60,315 nt of DNA from Phycisphaerales bacterium. GTDB taxonomy: Bacteria; Planctomycetota; Phycisphaerae; Phycisphaerales; UBA1924. Made by a program: the position numbers and the translations under genes. Positions 1 through 7,696 of the stretch are shown here, one piece after another. Within the stretch, counting starts at the first letter, position 1. The number at the start of each line of letters is the position of its first letter. The notes beneath the pieces are model-generated. The model saw only the letters and a list, made by a program, of their open reading frames with translations, made no database searches and was not told the origin of the DNA. The DNA lies in the NCBI GenBank assembly GCA_013360675.1, contig JABWBB010000012.1, forward strand, positions 1 through 60,315. The letters are read 5' to 3'.

Positions 1-475
1 CGGGTCCGGCCACGCCCTGCGGCCCCTGCAGCCCCTGAGGGCCGGGTGGGCCCGCCGGCCCCTGGGGACCAACCGGTCCGGCGGCCGAGTTCAGGGCGTA
101 CAGCGCATAGGGGGCTGGGTTGATCCGCTGTCGCGGGTCGAGTTGTGTCCAGACCCCCGTCAGCGACGGCTTGCGGACCCAGATCTCCACCCACCGGGCC
201 GGGCCCGTGAATGCGGCGGCTCCAAAATCAACGTTCGCGGCAAAACGCCCCTGCACCACACCGATCGAGTTGGTGCGGACGGTGGCGCACACCTGCGCTC
301 CGCCCACGGCGGAATCATACAGACGAAACTCGAGATCAACCACACCATCGATCACACCGCCCGCATCGCTGAGCTGCCCCTGGTAGGTGAACGCGGTGCC
401 CAGAGGGGTCTGTGCGTAGGCGGGGGTAGCGAGCAACGCCAGGACGAAGGCGACAAAGGCTGAGCGGGTACGCAT
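1..475 (-). CDS. Secreted collagen-like repeat protein (N-terminal part; runs off the left edge)
   Basis: The visible 158 codons start with a Sec signal peptide (basic MRTR, hydrophobic core, likely cleavage after AYA at residue 21). A roughly 110-residue domain follows, with the motifs FTYQGQLSDAGG, DLEFRLYD, ARWVEIWV and RQRINPAPYALYALN. This domain is common in planctomycete cell-surface proteins. From about residue 135 the chain becomes Gly-X-Y triplets (GPVGPQGPAGPPGPQGLQGP...), a bacterial collagen-like stalk that continues out of the window. A GGAG Shine-Dalgarno lies 7 bases before the ATG. The protein is probably exported and surface-displayed; the C-terminal function, often an adhesin or self-cleaving chaperone domain in such proteins, cannot be seen. 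Both the coding frame and the signal peptide are clear. Confidence 0.85.
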   Translation of the reverse strand, partial: MRTRSAFVAFVLALLATPAYAQTPLGTAFTYQGQLSDAGGVIDGVVDLEFRLYDSAVGGAQVCATVRTNSIGVVQGRFAANVDFGAAAFTGPARWVEIWVRKPSLTGVWTQLDPRQRINPAPYALYALNSAAGPVGPQGPAGPPGPQGLQGPQGVAGP

Positions 476-748
476 GCGTGGCTCCGTGGCAAGGCCCGAT
501 ATCTCGTACGTCAGTCGAGAGAGACTCGAGGGGCCTCTCGGCTCGTTCTGATCGGTCCATGAGGCGAGGTGCGCGGGTCGACCACAGGCGAGCGCCGACG
601 GGCTGCGCACACGGCATGGTCATCGATTGTGCTTCGGATTGGTGTGCGGTGTGCCGTACGCGTTTATGGGGGGCTCAAGCGGACGGGTCACACCAGCCGA
701 AGAGCAACGATTCGCAGCACGCGGGAAGGCCCGTTGGAGAATCGCGGT

Positions 749-1228
749 ATGTTCGCGTCGAATCAGTCGGTGGGTGGCACGCGTGCGAGCGCGGTCTTTG
801 GGTCGGGTCTGCTGGCGGGGGGCGAGGTCGTCAGCGGCCTGGCCGCGGTGATCTTTCTGGCCAGTATTGCGGCAAGTCTGTCGGGCGATGGCGGGGCGAG
901 TTCGCTGCTGCTCTGTGCGCAGGGGGCAGGGCTGGCCCAGGCCGCAGGATTGTTCTTCGCGATCGCGTTGCTGCCGTCGTCGTCGAACGGAAGCACACGG
1001 TTGCTGCGGCTTGCGCTTGTGCCCGGGGTGCTGGTGCCCTTGGCGATCGCGATCCCTTCGCCCGAGTCGCTGGTGAATGTGCCCTGGGCCGCGATCGGGG
1101 CTGGGGTGCTGGGGGTAGCGTCGTCGCTGCTGGGGGCCCGGTGCAGCCGTCGCGGGCAGGGGCTGTATGCGGCCCGCACGTTGCTCGTGTCGCACGCGGA
1201 CGGGCGGGGCTTGCGCAAGGCCGCCTGA
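749..1228 (+). CDS. Small multi-pass membrane protein of unknown function
   Basis: A 159-residue hydrophobic protein. I see about four membrane segments: two near residues 18-60 (GSGLLAGGEVVSGLAAVIFLASIAASL and the LLLCAQGAG stretch), then ALVPGVLVPLAIAI and AIGAGVLGVASSLLGA. The tail is short and basic (HADGRGLRKAA). The start is set by GGAGA 8 bases before the ATG; an upstream in-frame ATG at 569 has no such support. It converges on the FUN14-like gene with only 3 bases between the stop codons. I do not recognise a family and propose no function. Confidence 0.6.
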   Translation: MFASNQSVGGTRASAVFGSGLLAGGEVVSGLAAVIFLASIAASLSGDGGASSLLLCAQGAGLAQAAGLFFAIALLPSSSNGSTRLLRLALVPGVLVPLAIAIPSPESLVNVPWAAIGAGVLGVASSLLGARCSRRGQGLYAARTLLVSHADGRGLRKAA

Positions 1229-1231
1229 CGC

Positions 1232-1729
1232 TTATCGCTTTCGTGCACCCATGAACATGCCGACCGCGCCCGAGGCACCCGAGGGGAGATATCCCAGCAG
1301 GAACGTGCGAGCCGCCTCGGCCTGACTTTTGGCCCAGGCGAGGCTGTCGTCCACGTGCTGCCGGGCGGCGTCCCAGTCGATCTGGGCAATGCCGAAACGT
1401 TGGGCGAGGTAGAAGAGGGCGCCGATCAACGCTCCGGCGAGCAGCGCTCCCATCACGAACTTGCGGAAGACCCACGCGACCAGAAAACCAACGATGAACG
1501 AGAGTCCCAGGCGGGTGATCGCCGGCGCGGCGTCGTCGATCAGGCGGGACTGTTCGGCGATGGTCTCGCTCGATAGGGCATTGACTCCCTGGGGTGCTGC
1601 GCCCGGGGCGGTGGTCGCGGCGTAGATCCACAGGGCAGCACCGGCCAGCGTGATGAACGCCGCCCCGTAGATGCTGCGGGGCACGCGCCGGGTGGGCTTA
1701 GACGGGGCTGGTGCGGACGCGTCGCTCAT
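1232..1729 (-). CDS. FUN14 family-like membrane protein
   Basis: A 165-residue protein. It has a Pro/Ala-rich cytoplasmic N-terminus, a first membrane helix (about residues 20-40), then the paired helices LGLSFIVGFLVAWVFRKFVMGALLAGALIGALFYLAQRFG followed by IDWDAARQHVDD. The pattern of a glycine-rich 'GFLxG..LRK' helix, a second helix and an 'IDWDA' stretch resembles the FUN14 family, known from mitochondria (FUNDC1) and widespread as uncharacterised proteins in bacteria and archaea. The bacterial role is unknown. The gene stands alone and converges on the upstream membrane-protein gene. The family assignment comes from motif memory, not a search. Confidence 0.6.
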   Translation of the reverse strand: MSDASAPAPSKPTRRVPRSIYGAAFITLAGAALWIYAATTAPGAAPQGVNALSSETIAEQSRLIDDAAPAITRLGLSFIVGFLVAWVFRKFVMGALLAGALIGALFYLAQRFGIAQIDWDAARQHVDDSLAWAKSQAEAARTFLLGYLPSGASGAVGMFMGARKR

Positions 1730-1775
1730 GGGGTGATTGTTGCCTGCCAGGGCTGGTTGTCGCGTGGGGTGGGGC

Positions 1776-2990
1776 TCAGGTCGACGAATAGGCTGTCTTG
1801 CCGCCGATCAGCGTGGCGCGGAGCCAGCGGTCGTCCCAGGCATAGAGAAGTGTCGAGAGGGGGTCGGGCGAGGCGAGCCAAGGCACATCGGGCGTGACGA
1901 CCAGCACATCGGCGCGGGCCCCGGTCCGCAACACGCCCAGATCATTGAACCCCAGCAGCGTTGCGCCCTGGCGGGTGATCATGTCCCAAGCCTGCGCCGC
2001 GGTGGGCGGGGCTGCGTCGAGAGACTGAGCCGTCTCGATCATCGCGCGGCAGACGCGGACCATCGATCGATCGGGCCCGCCCGCCACGTCGCTCCCCAGC
2101 GATACACGCACACCCACGCCCAGCGTGCCCGCGCGGTCCATTGAGCCTGCGAGCAGGAATCGGTTGGCGGTGGGGCAGTGGGCGGCGATCGCGCCCGTGC
2201 GTGCCATGAGCGCACGCTCGGGCCCGCTGAGCCGGATCGAGTGGGCCATCAGCGAGCGGGGCGTGAGCAGCCCGGCCTTGTGGTACACGTCGGTGTAGGT
2301 CGCCTGATCGTGCAGCGCGCGGACGGCCTCGCACTCGCGGGCGGTCTCGGCCAGGTGCGTCTGGACGAATCGACCTGTCGCGGCGGCGAGTTGCCCCGCC
2401 CCCGCCAAGAGCGCGGGTGTGCACGTCACGGCGAAGCGTGGGTTGATCGAGGGGGCGATGCGCCCGTTCGCACGCAACGCCGCGGCTTCGCGCAGCAGTT
2501 GGTCGCATGGTCGCAGGAGTTGTTCGGGGGCTTGCTGGTCCATGAGCACCTGCCCCACGTGCCCCGAGAAACCCGCCTCGCCCAGCACACGGATCGCGGC
2601 CTGTGCGGCGTCGTGATGGACGGTGGCGTACGCCGCGATGCAAGTCGTGCCCACGCCCGCGAGTTGGCGTGCAACACGCGTGGTCATGTCGGCGGCGTAC
2701 GCGGCGTCGGCCCATCGAGCCTCGGCGGGGAAGATGACGCGATCGAGCCAGTCGAGCAGTTCAAGCCCCGACACGCCGATCGAATCGAACTGGGGCAGGT
2801 GCAGGTGCGTGTCGGTGAGGCCCGGGCAGATGAACGTATCGACGCCGCCCAGGTCGGCGTTGGCGAGGTGTGTATCGCCCAGGTCGACGCGCGAGATGCG
2901 GTCACCATCGATGAGCAGTGCGCCCGGGGCGAGGTGGACAGGCTCGCGCGGGTCGTCGGTGTGGAGGAGGATCTGGCCGCCGAGTTTCAT
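1776..2990 (-). CDS. guaD: Guanine deaminase (amidohydrolase superfamily)
   Basis: A 404-residue amidohydrolase that would convert guanine to xanthine and ammonia. The zinc ligands are visible: H62-x-H64 in DTHLHLPQFDSIG, H212 in QTHLAE, H250 in MAHSI and D301 in SLGSDVAGG. The 'H-x-H-x-PQ' motif and the 'S-L-G-S-D-V-x-G-G' ending are typical of guanine deaminases rather than of chlorohydrolases or cytosine deaminases. Length fits the family (about 430). It lies just downstream of queE and queC, which make a 7-deazaguanine from a GTP-derived precursor; whether the adjacency is functional is unknown. There is no strong Shine-Dalgarno before the ATG. Confidence 0.85.
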   Translation of the reverse strand: MKLGGQILLHTDDPREPVHLAPGALLIDGDRISRVDLGDTHLANADLGGVDTFICPGLTDTHLHLPQFDSIGVSGLELLDWLDRVIFPAEARWADAAYAADMTTRVARQLAGVGTTCIAAYATVHHDAAQAAIRVLGEAGFSGHVGQVLMDQQAPEQLLRPCDQLLREAAALRANGRIAPSINPRFAVTCTPALLAGAGQLAAATGRFVQTHLAETARECEAVRALHDQATYTDVYHKAGLLTPRSLMAHSIRLSGPERALMARTGAIAAHCPTANRFLLAGSMDRAGTLGVGVRVSLGSDVAGGPDRSMVRVCRAMIETAQSLDAAPPTAAQAWDMITRQGATLLGFNDLGVLRTGARADVLVVTPDVPWLASPDPLSTLLYAWDDRWLRATLIGGKTAYSST

Positions 2991-3034
2991 GGGTGTTGCT
3001 TAGTACGAGAAGCGGGGGCTGATGGGGGTCGCGG

Positions 3035-3787
3035 TTAGGTGCCCCGAGTGTTGCCGAAGAGTTCGATGTGCAGGCGCGGACAGTAGCGCCAGTTGCGTTC
3101 GAGGCAGGCGCGCACGAGCATGGCCTTGGCCTGGGGCGTGGGCGGGGTGACACCCTCGGGCATGAGTAGAATGTCGTCGTTGGTCCAGCCGTTCAGCGCG
3201 TTGAGAAGGGCTTCAATCTCGGCGAGGTCTCGGTAGGCCGCGACGACAAACTTGAGTTGGCGACCAGGGTGCGCGTGGATCAGTCGCTGGAGCGCAACGA
3301 GATTAATCCGTCGCTCCTCGTGGCGGGTGCGCCACGCGCCGGAAGGGTCGCGCACGTCGCCCGATGCGGGAGTGCTGTTGGCGAGTTTGGGACTGATCGA
3401 CATGAGGTCACAGGTGACTTCGGGCGCGAGTGTGCCGGCGGTCTCGATGGTGATGTGCATCCCGGTGCCGCGCAGGCCCTCGCACAGGTCGGCGACGAGC
3501 GGGAACATGAGCGGCTCGCCCCCGGTGACAACACAGTGGGAGACGCCCGTACTCGCGGCTTCGCGCAGGATGGAATCAATCGAGCGGGGTTCGCCCTCGG
3601 GGTTCCATGAGGCGTAGGGCGTGTCGCACCAGGCGCAACGCAGGTTGCACCCGCTCAGGCGGATGAAGAATGAGGGAACGCCGGTGAGTTTTCCCTCGCC
3701 CTGGATCGACGTGAAAGTCTCGCTGATGGGGAGTATGCGGCTTGGGCTTGGTGTCTGCCCGCTCTGGGGCATCATGATGTGTGTCAT
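3035..3787 (-). CDS. queE: 7-carboxy-7-deazaguanine synthase QueE (radical SAM)
   Basis: A radical SAM enzyme that converts 6-carboxy-tetrahydropterin to 7-carboxy-7-deazaguanine on the path to preQ0 and queuosine. It has the iron-sulfur cluster motif C47-x3-C51-x2-C54 (CNLRCAWC), the QueE substrate loop [11 protein letters not shown] just before it, and the glycine-rich SAM stretch VVTGGEPL. Length of 250 residues fits. The start chosen overlaps the queC stop codon as ATGA, which implies translational coupling; a longer in-frame version would lie inside queC. The partner QueD is not in this window. Confidence 0.9.
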   Translation of the reverse strand: MTHIMMPQSGQTPSPSRILPISETFTSIQGEGKLTGVPSFFIRLSGCNLRCAWCDTPYASWNPEGEPRSIDSILREAASTGVSHCVVTGGEPLMFPLVADLCEGLRGTGMHITIETAGTLAPEVTCDLMSISPKLANSTPASGDVRDPSGAWRTRHEERRINLVALQRLIHAHPGRQLKFVVAAYRDLAEIEALLNALNGWTNDDILLMPEGVTPPTPQAKAMLVRACLERNWRYCPRLHIELFGNTRGT

Positions 3788-4515
3788 GTGTCGGCTCCCC
3801 GCGTGCGGGTGTAGCGCGTGGGGTCGGCTACGCCAGCCGCGGCGAACCCTCGTGAGCGGAGCACGCACGACTCGCACACCCCGCACGCTGCCCCATCGGG
3901 GGTAGGGTCATAGCACGAATGCGTGAGGGAGAAATCAACGCCCAGGCGATGGCCCAGGCGGATGATCTCGGCCTTGCTCAGGTCGACCAGCGGGGCGTGG
4001 ATGGCGAAGGCGCTCTGGCCCTTGTCCGCGGCGTGGGCGCCCGCCTTGGTCGCGAGATTCGCGGTGCGTTCAAACGCGTTGATGAACGCCGGTCGACAGT
4101 CGGGATACCCCGAGTAATCAACTGCGTTCGCCCCGATCACGACCCGCGAGGCCCCGCGGGTCTCGGCGAAGGCGACGGCGAGCGAGAGAAAGACGAGGTT
4201 GCGCGCGGGGACATACGTCGATGGGATGACGTTGGTCGCGCCGGGGTGCTCCTGGGCGCGGGGGACGGGGATGTCCGCCGTCAGCGATGATCCGCCAAAG
4301 GCGCGAAGGTCGAGCGTGAGCACAACGTGTTCGCAGGCCCCCAGCAACGAGGCGATGTGGGCGGCGGCGGTGAGTTCATGGCGGTGACGCTGCCCATAAT
4401 CGATGGAGAGGCAGTGGCAGGCAAGCCCGTCGGCCCGAGCGGCGGCGAGACAGACCGCGCTGTCGAGCCCCCCAGAGACCAGCACCACCGCCCGAGTTGT
4501 TTCAGCCTTGCCCAT
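3784..4515 (-). CDS. queC: 7-cyano-7-deazaguanine synthase QueC
   Basis: A 243-residue PP-loop ATPase. It makes preQ0 from 7-carboxy-7-deazaguanine, ammonia and ATP. The PP-loop SGGLDS sits at residues 14-19, the family motif DYGQRHRHE follows at about 40, and the C-terminal zinc site has four cysteines in [18 protein letters not shown]. It is the first gene of the queC-queE pair (ATGA overlap). A TACGAT hexamer 6 bases before the ATG, with no Shine-Dalgarno, suggests a leaderless transcript. The divergent neighbour is the lactate-dehydrogenase-like gene. Confidence 0.93.
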   Translation of the reverse strand: MGKAETTRAVVLVSGGLDSAVCLAAARADGLACHCLSIDYGQRHRHELTAAAHIASLLGACEHVVLTLDLRAFGGSSLTADIPVPRAQEHPGATNVIPSTYVPARNLVFLSLAVAFAETRGASRVVIGANAVDYSGYPDCRPAFINAFERTANLATKAGAHAADKGQSAFAIHAPLVDLSKAEIIRLGHRLGVDFSLTHSCYDPTPDGAACGVCESCVLRSRGFAAAGVADPTRYTRTRGADT

Positions 4516-4521
4516 CGGGCC

Positions 4522-4527
4522 ATCGTA
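4522..4527 (-). promoter_or_regulatory. -10-like hexamer of queC
   Basis: TACGAT, 6 bases before the ATG; leaderless-type start. Confidence 0.5.
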
Positions 4528-4565
4528 GAGACCGGCCCTACGGTTGGGTGCAGGAGCGACCGGGG

Positions 4566-4571
4566 TATCGT
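4566..4571 (+). promoter_or_regulatory. -10-like hexamer of ldhA
   Basis: TATCGT, 20 bases before the ATG, leaving room for the AGGGGGG Shine-Dalgarno; the contrast to the leaderless type. Confidence 0.4.
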
Positions 4572-4591
4572 TCGCCGATCAGGGGGGCCAC

Positions 4592-5611
4592 ATGCGAGTC
4601 GCGGTCTTCAGCACGCATCCGTTTGATCGCACCTTCCTGGCCCAGGCCAACCGGGGGGCCGGGCACGAACTGCACTTTGTCGACGCGAAACTCTCGGCGC
4701 AGACCCTGGGGGCTGCCCAGGGGTGCAAGGGGGTGTGCCTCTTTGTCAGCGACGTTGCCGACGCGGCGATCATGAAGAATCTGCACGCCGGGGGGACGCG
4801 GCTGCTGGCGCTCCGCTCGGCGGGGTTCAACAATGTCGACCTCGCCGAGGCTGATGCGCTGGGGATGACCATCGCCCGCGTGCCGGCGTATTCACCCCAC
4901 GCGGTCGCCGAGCACGCGGTGGGGCTGATGCTGATGCTCAACCGGAAACTACACCGGGCGCACAACCGAGTGCGCGAGCAGAACTTTGCCCTCGACGGGC
5001 TGCTCGGCTTCGACATGCACGCCAAGGTGGTGGGGATCGTGGGGGTGGGGAAGATCGGCGCGTGCGTGGCACGGATCATGTTGGGGTTTGGCTGCCGCGT
5101 GCTGGCGTATGACCTGGTGCGGGATGAAGAGTTGGCCGGCCTGGGTGTTGAGTACGTCGACCTCGTGCGGCTGCTGCGCGAGAGCGATGTGGTGACGCTG
5201 CACTGCCCGCTGACACCCCAGACCCGCCACCTCATCAACGCCGAGCGACTGGCGTTGATGAAGCCGGGGGTGATGATCATCAACACCTCGCGCGGGGCCG
5301 TGATCGACACCAAGGCCCTGATCGCGGGGCTCAAACGCGGGCACGTGGGATACGTGGGGCTTGACGTCTATGAGGAAGAGGGCGACCTCTTCTTCCGCGA
5401 CCTGTCAGAGGAAGTGATCCAGGACGACGTCTTTGCACGCCTGCAGACATTCCCCAACGTAGTAGTGACGGCCCACCAGGCCTTTTTCACGCGAGAGGCC
5501 CTGACCAACATCGCCGAGACCACGCTCGACAACATCACCCGATTCGATCGCGAGGGACGCGTTGCCGAGGCAAACCGGGTGACCCTGCAGCGCCATGCAC
5601 CGCGCCCCTGA
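4592..5611 (+). CDS. ldhA: 2-hydroxyacid dehydrogenase, D-lactate dehydrogenase type
   Basis: A 339-residue NAD-dependent D-2-hydroxyacid dehydrogenase that would reduce pyruvate to D-lactate. The Rossmann motif GIVGVGKIG is at residues 148-156, the catalytic arginine is R235 in NTSRGAVID, and the acid-base histidine is H295 in TAHQAFFT. The sequences RVPAYSPHAVAEHAVGLML and LDVYEEEGDLFFRD match fermentative D-LDH rather than phosphoglycerate dehydrogenase. The start is fixed by a very strong AGGGGGG Shine-Dalgarno 5 bases upstream. A TATCGT hexamer about 20 bases upstream would give a short leader. The next gene overlaps or nearly abuts, so the two are probably co-transcribed. Confidence 0.85.
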   Translation: MRVAVFSTHPFDRTFLAQANRGAGHELHFVDAKLSAQTLGAAQGCKGVCLFVSDVADAAIMKNLHAGGTRLLALRSAGFNNVDLAEADALGMTIARVPAYSPHAVAEHAVGLMLMLNRKLHRAHNRVREQNFALDGLLGFDMHAKVVGIVGVGKIGACVARIMLGFGCRVLAYDLVRDEELAGLGVEYVDLVRLLRESDVVTLHCPLTPQTRHLINAERLALMKPGVMIINTSRGAVIDTKALIAGLKRGHVGYVGLDVYEEEGDLFFRDLSEEVIQDDVFARLQTFPNVVVTAHQAFFTREALTNIAETTLDNITRFDREGRVAEANRVTLQRHAPRP

Positions 5612-6419
5612 GCCCGCCATGACACACGGCCCCGCACCGAAGGAGGTATTGGCTCGCCTTGAGTTGGCGCGGGTCGCCGCCCGCGAGGCGGCCGACGTGG
5701 CGCAGCGAGCGTTCGTAGACCCAAACGGCGTTGAACGCAAAGACGACGGCTCGCCCGTCACGATCGCCGACCGGGCGGGGGAGCGCCACCTGCGCACGCT
5801 GATCCGCGCGAGGTTTCCCAAGGACGCCATCCTTGGCGAAGAGTTTGGCGAGGAACCCGGAACGAGCGGCTTTCGTTGGGTGCTCGACCCCATCGATGGC
5901 ACGGTCTCGTTCATCCGCGGCGTGCCGCTCTGGGGCACGATGGTCGGCATCGAATACCAGGGCAAGCGCGTGGCGGGCGTGATCGAGATGGGGGGACTCG
6001 ATGAGCGTGTGTGGGGCGTGCTGGGAGAGGGTGCGTGGCATCAGCGCGGCGGCGCGACGCCGGTGCGGGCGCACGTCCGCGGTGATCACACTCTCGCGAA
6101 GGCGCTGGTCTGCACGACGTCGTACGACTATTTCGCCAAGGCCGGACTGGGTGATCGCTACGAGCGCCTGAGCAAGGCCGCGGGTACGACGCGGGGGTGG
6201 AGCGACTGCTACGCCTTTGTGCTGTTGGTGACGGGGAAGGTCGACGCGGTGGCGGAGCCTTGGATGCGCCGGTGGGATATCGCCGCCCCGCAGGCAATCA
6301 TCGAGGCCGCGGGCGGCGTGTACGTCGAGTTCGCCCTGCCCGGGCACGACGACGCCACGGGATGCATCGCGGGGAGTGCGGCGCTGGTGGACGAACTGCT
6401 GGCGATCATGAAGCCCTGA
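5595..6419 (+). CDS. hisN: Inositol-monophosphatase-fold phosphatase, HisN-type histidinol-phosphatase
   Basis: A Mg-dependent phosphatase of the inositol monophosphatase fold. The metal-binding motifs are GEEFG (about residues 81-85), WVLDPIDGT (95-103) and, near the C-terminus, RRWDIAAP. The 'DPIDGTVSFIRGVPLWGTMVG' region is characteristic of the HisN branch, which dephosphorylates histidinol phosphate, rather than SuhB or CysQ, though substrate cannot be proven from sequence. The start is ambiguous: the given ATG overlaps the preceding stop by 17 bases, and a second ATG at 5619 lies just past it; neither has a good Shine-Dalgarno. No other histidine biosynthesis gene is nearby. Confidence 0.75.
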   Translation: MHRAPEPAMTHGPAPKEVLARLELARVAAREAADVAQRAFVDPNGVERKDDGSPVTIADRAGERHLRTLIRARFPKDAILGEEFGEEPGTSGFRWVLDPIDGTVSFIRGVPLWGTMVGIEYQGKRVAGVIEMGGLDERVWGVLGEGAWHQRGGATPVRAHVRGDHTLAKALVCTTSYDYFAKAGLGDRYERLSKAAGTTRGWSDCYAFVLLVTGKVDAVAEPWMRRWDIAAPQAIIEAAGGVYVEFALPGHDDATGCIAGSAALVDELLAIMKP

Positions 6420-6422
6420 GGC

Positions 6423-7223
6423 TTAACGTCGGGCCTTGACGAGTTGGCGGCAGCGGTCGGGGTCGACGGGGTTGCGCCAGTTGCCGTCTTTCTTGATCCA
6501 ACTCCCCACCACGAGCGCGTCGGCGTGGGCCAGCAGCGCGGGGACCTGATCGGGCGTCACGCCCGAGCCCACCCACAGAGGTAAGCGGGTGGCCGCGCGA
6601 ACGACCTCGACGTCGGCGTGCGACGCTGGGCGCCCCGTCGCCTCGCCCGTCACGATCAGGCCGTCAGCGCCAAAGAACTCCGCTGCGTGGGCCGATTCTT
6701 CGAGGCTCAGGTCCTGCGTGATGGCGTGGGCGGCGTGCTTCTTCTTGATGTCGCAGATCACGCGGACGCCGTGCGCGCCCAGGCGGGCGCGGTAGCGGAG
6801 CAACTCGCCCGCGGCGGCGCTGGGCATCAACCCCTCGTCGGCCACATGCGCAAAGGTGAAGTTCTCAACCCGGATGAACGACGCCCCGCAGGTGTGCGCG
6901 ATCGCCATAGCTTCGATGTGCCCGAAGGCCAGCACCTGTACGCCCAGTGCCAGCGATGGGGCCGCCTCACGCACTTGTTGCACCACCCTTGTCATCGCGG
7001 CGATGGTCTCGGGCGGGTGCGGCCCAGGCACATACGGCACGTCGTGCATGTTCTCGACCAGCAACGCGTCGAACCCGGCGTCGGCGAGGATTCGAGCCTC
7101 AGCCGCGGCCTGCGTGGCGAGCGCGTCGACGCCCTGGGTCGATCGCGGGCTGCCCGGGAGCGCGCCCACGTGCACCATCCCGATCAGGGCTTTGGCGGGA
7201 ATGGCGGGGTTCGATTGTGCCAT
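6423..7223 (-). CDS. BtpA/SgcQ family TIM-barrel protein
   Basis: A 266-residue protein matching the BtpA family. Signature stretches are IGMVHVGALPGSP at the N-terminus, LLVENMHDVPY, IRVENFTFAHVADEG, the basic DIKKKHAAHAI segment and LWVGSGVT near the C-terminus. In cyanobacteria BtpA is needed for stable photosystem I, but the family is widespread in non-phototrophs (SgcQ) with unknown biochemistry; a phosphate-binding TIM barrel is likely. Here it lies between hisN (convergent) and panD (same strand, 34 bases upstream). I infer no photosynthetic role. Confidence 0.75.
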   Translation of the reverse strand: MAQSNPAIPAKALIGMVHVGALPGSPRSTQGVDALATQAAAEARILADAGFDALLVENMHDVPYVPGPHPPETIAAMTRVVQQVREAAPSLALGVQVLAFGHIEAMAIAHTCGASFIRVENFTFAHVADEGLMPSAAAGELLRYRARLGAHGVRVICDIKKKHAAHAITQDLSLEESAHAAEFFGADGLIVTGEATGRPASHADVEVVRAATRLPLWVGSGVTPDQVPALLAHADALVVGSWIKKDGNWRNPVDPDRCRQLVKARR

Positions 7224-7257
7224 GGGTGGTCATTGAGGTGAGACGAGGAAGGCGGGG

Positions 7258-7668
7258 TTAGGCGCGACCCTGGCCGCGGGTAAGGGCGGCGGGGCGCGGG
7301 CCCGGTTCGTAGCGAAGTCGCTCGATGATCTCGTTCCCCTCGCCCATGACCAACACGCTCGGGTGGTGACGGGCGTATTCCTCGTCGCTCAACGAGGCAT
7401 AGTGCATGATGATGACCTTGTCGCCGGGTTTGACGAGCAGGGCCGCCGCCCCATTGACCTCGATCGCCTTGGACCCGCGTTCTCCACGGAAGATGTAGGT
7501 CTCGAAGCGTTCGCCATTGCGGCAGTTGGCGACAGCGACCTTGTCGCTCACGCGCATCCCGCACTCACGCAGGATGTCCTCGTCGATCGTGATCGACCCG
7601 ACATAATCCGGCAGGGCGGCTGTGACCGTGGCCTGGTGGATCTTGCTGTGGAGCACTTCGCGGAACAT
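7258..7668 (-). CDS. panD: Aspartate 1-decarboxylase PanD
   Basis: A 136-residue pyruvoyl enzyme that makes beta-alanine from aspartate for pantothenate and CoA. It is made as a proenzyme that self-cleaves at the G24-S25 bond in YVGSITID, giving the pyruvoyl group; that motif is intact. The conserved N-terminus MFREVLHSKIHQATVT and NGAAALLVKPGDKVIIMHYA match the family. Length fits, with a short extra Pro/Arg tail. A TACCCT hexamer 8 bases before the ATG and no Shine-Dalgarno suggest a nearly leaderless start. Confidence 0.95.
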   Translation of the reverse strand: MFREVLHSKIHQATVTAALPDYVGSITIDEDILRECGMRVSDKVAVANCRNGERFETYIFRGERGSKAIEVNGAAALLVKPGDKVIIMHYASLSDEEYARHHPSVLVMGEGNEIIERLRYEPGPRPAALTRGQGRA

Positions 7669-7676
7669 GCTGCCAA

Positions 7677-7682
7677 AGGGTA
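7677..7682 (-). promoter_or_regulatory. -10-like hexamer of panD
   Basis: TACCCT, 8 bases before the ATG; leaderless-type start. Confidence 0.45.
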
Positions 7683-7696
7683 GGCGGCCAGGGGCT

